Shown piece after piece: positions 5,696 through 5,816 of a stretch of DNA of 5,816 nt. Every line of letters starts with the position of its first letter. Within the stretch, counting starts at the first letter, position 1. Origin of the DNA: Clostridia bacterium (lineage in GTDB: Bacteria > Bacillota_A > Clostridia > Christensenellales > Aristaeellaceae); contig WRHG01000126.1 in NCBI GenBank assembly GCA_009783365.1, positions 1 to 5,816 of the forward strand. The letters run 5' to 3'. The notes below the pieces were generated by a model that had not been told where the DNA came from, made no database searches, and saw only the letters and a list, made by a program, of their open reading frames with translations. Both the position numbers and the translations under genes were made by a program.

Positions 5696-5816
5696 TTACA
5701 CATCTTCCAGGACTTTGGCTACAACGCCAGAACCAACGGTGCGGCCGCCTTCGCGGATGGCGAAGCGGAGGCCCTGCTCAATGGCGATGGGGGTGATGAG
5801 TGTAATCTCCATGTCG
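5696..5816 (-). CDS. tuf: Elongation factor Tu, C-terminal end (partial)
   Basis: The last 39 codons of EF-Tu plus TAA; the rest lies beyond the right edge of the window. The visible residues belong to domain [23 protein letters not shown] (4-23 of the fragment), then [16 protein letters not shown]. The segment [16 protein letters not shown] is the highly conserved EF-Tu C-terminal signature. EF-Tu delivers aminoacyl-tRNA to the ribosome as a GTP complex. The tail LEDV is slightly different from the common IIE ending. Placement directly before rpmG-secE-nusG, rather than only after fusA in the str operon, suggests either a second tuf copy or a relocated single copy. Confidence 0.97.
   Translation of the reverse strand, partial: DMEITLITPIAIEQGLRFAIREGGRTVGSGVVAKVLEDV

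Overview
The window reads as a stretch of chromosome from a moderately GC-rich Gram-positive bacterium, most likely in the Clostridia (Bacillota). The evidence is the strong AGGAGG-type ribosome binding sites, the zinc-ribbon form of L33, a small single-span SecE and a SWIM-SNF2 helicase of the kind common in Clostridia. This assignment is inference; no rRNA gene is present to confirm it. All recognised genes lie on the minus strand, so transcription runs from right to left.

Right half (about 5816 to 3425): a compact translation and secretion operon in the order tuf (3' end only) - rpmG (L33) - secE - nusG - rplK (L11) - rplA (L1). Gaps are 10 to 62 bases and each gene has its own Shine-Dalgarno sequence. 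The products are elongation factor Tu, a 50S zinc-ribbon protein, the essential small subunit of the SecYEG translocon, the RNA polymerase pausing/antitermination factor NusG, and the two L1/L11 stalk proteins of the 50S subunit. The nusG-rplK spacer folds into a short two-helix structure with GUGGGAG and UACCAC strands, resembling the L1-binding site of 23S rRNA. It is therefore a likely translational operator through which L1 limits its own synthesis and that of L11. A 16-bp perfect hairpin after rplA looks like the operon terminator. The usual followers rplJ-rplL-rpoBC are not present here.

Left half (3239 to 69): one large gene encoding a SWIM zinc-finger SNF2-family ATPase of 1056 residues with all helicase motifs intact. 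It has a possible weak promoter of its own and a ribosome binding site that fixes the start at an internal ATG rather than at the most upstream possible codon.

Left edge (1 to 68): a near-consensus sigma-A promoter (TTGACA, 17-bp spacer, TACAAT) points leftward out of the window. It is directly preceded by two tandem copies of a 15-16 bp unit with a CATATG core and an A6 tract. Whatever this promoter drives lies outside the window. Apart from this promoter/repeat block and the possible L1 operator, the window is ordinary housekeeping sequence; I found no undescribed multi-gene system.
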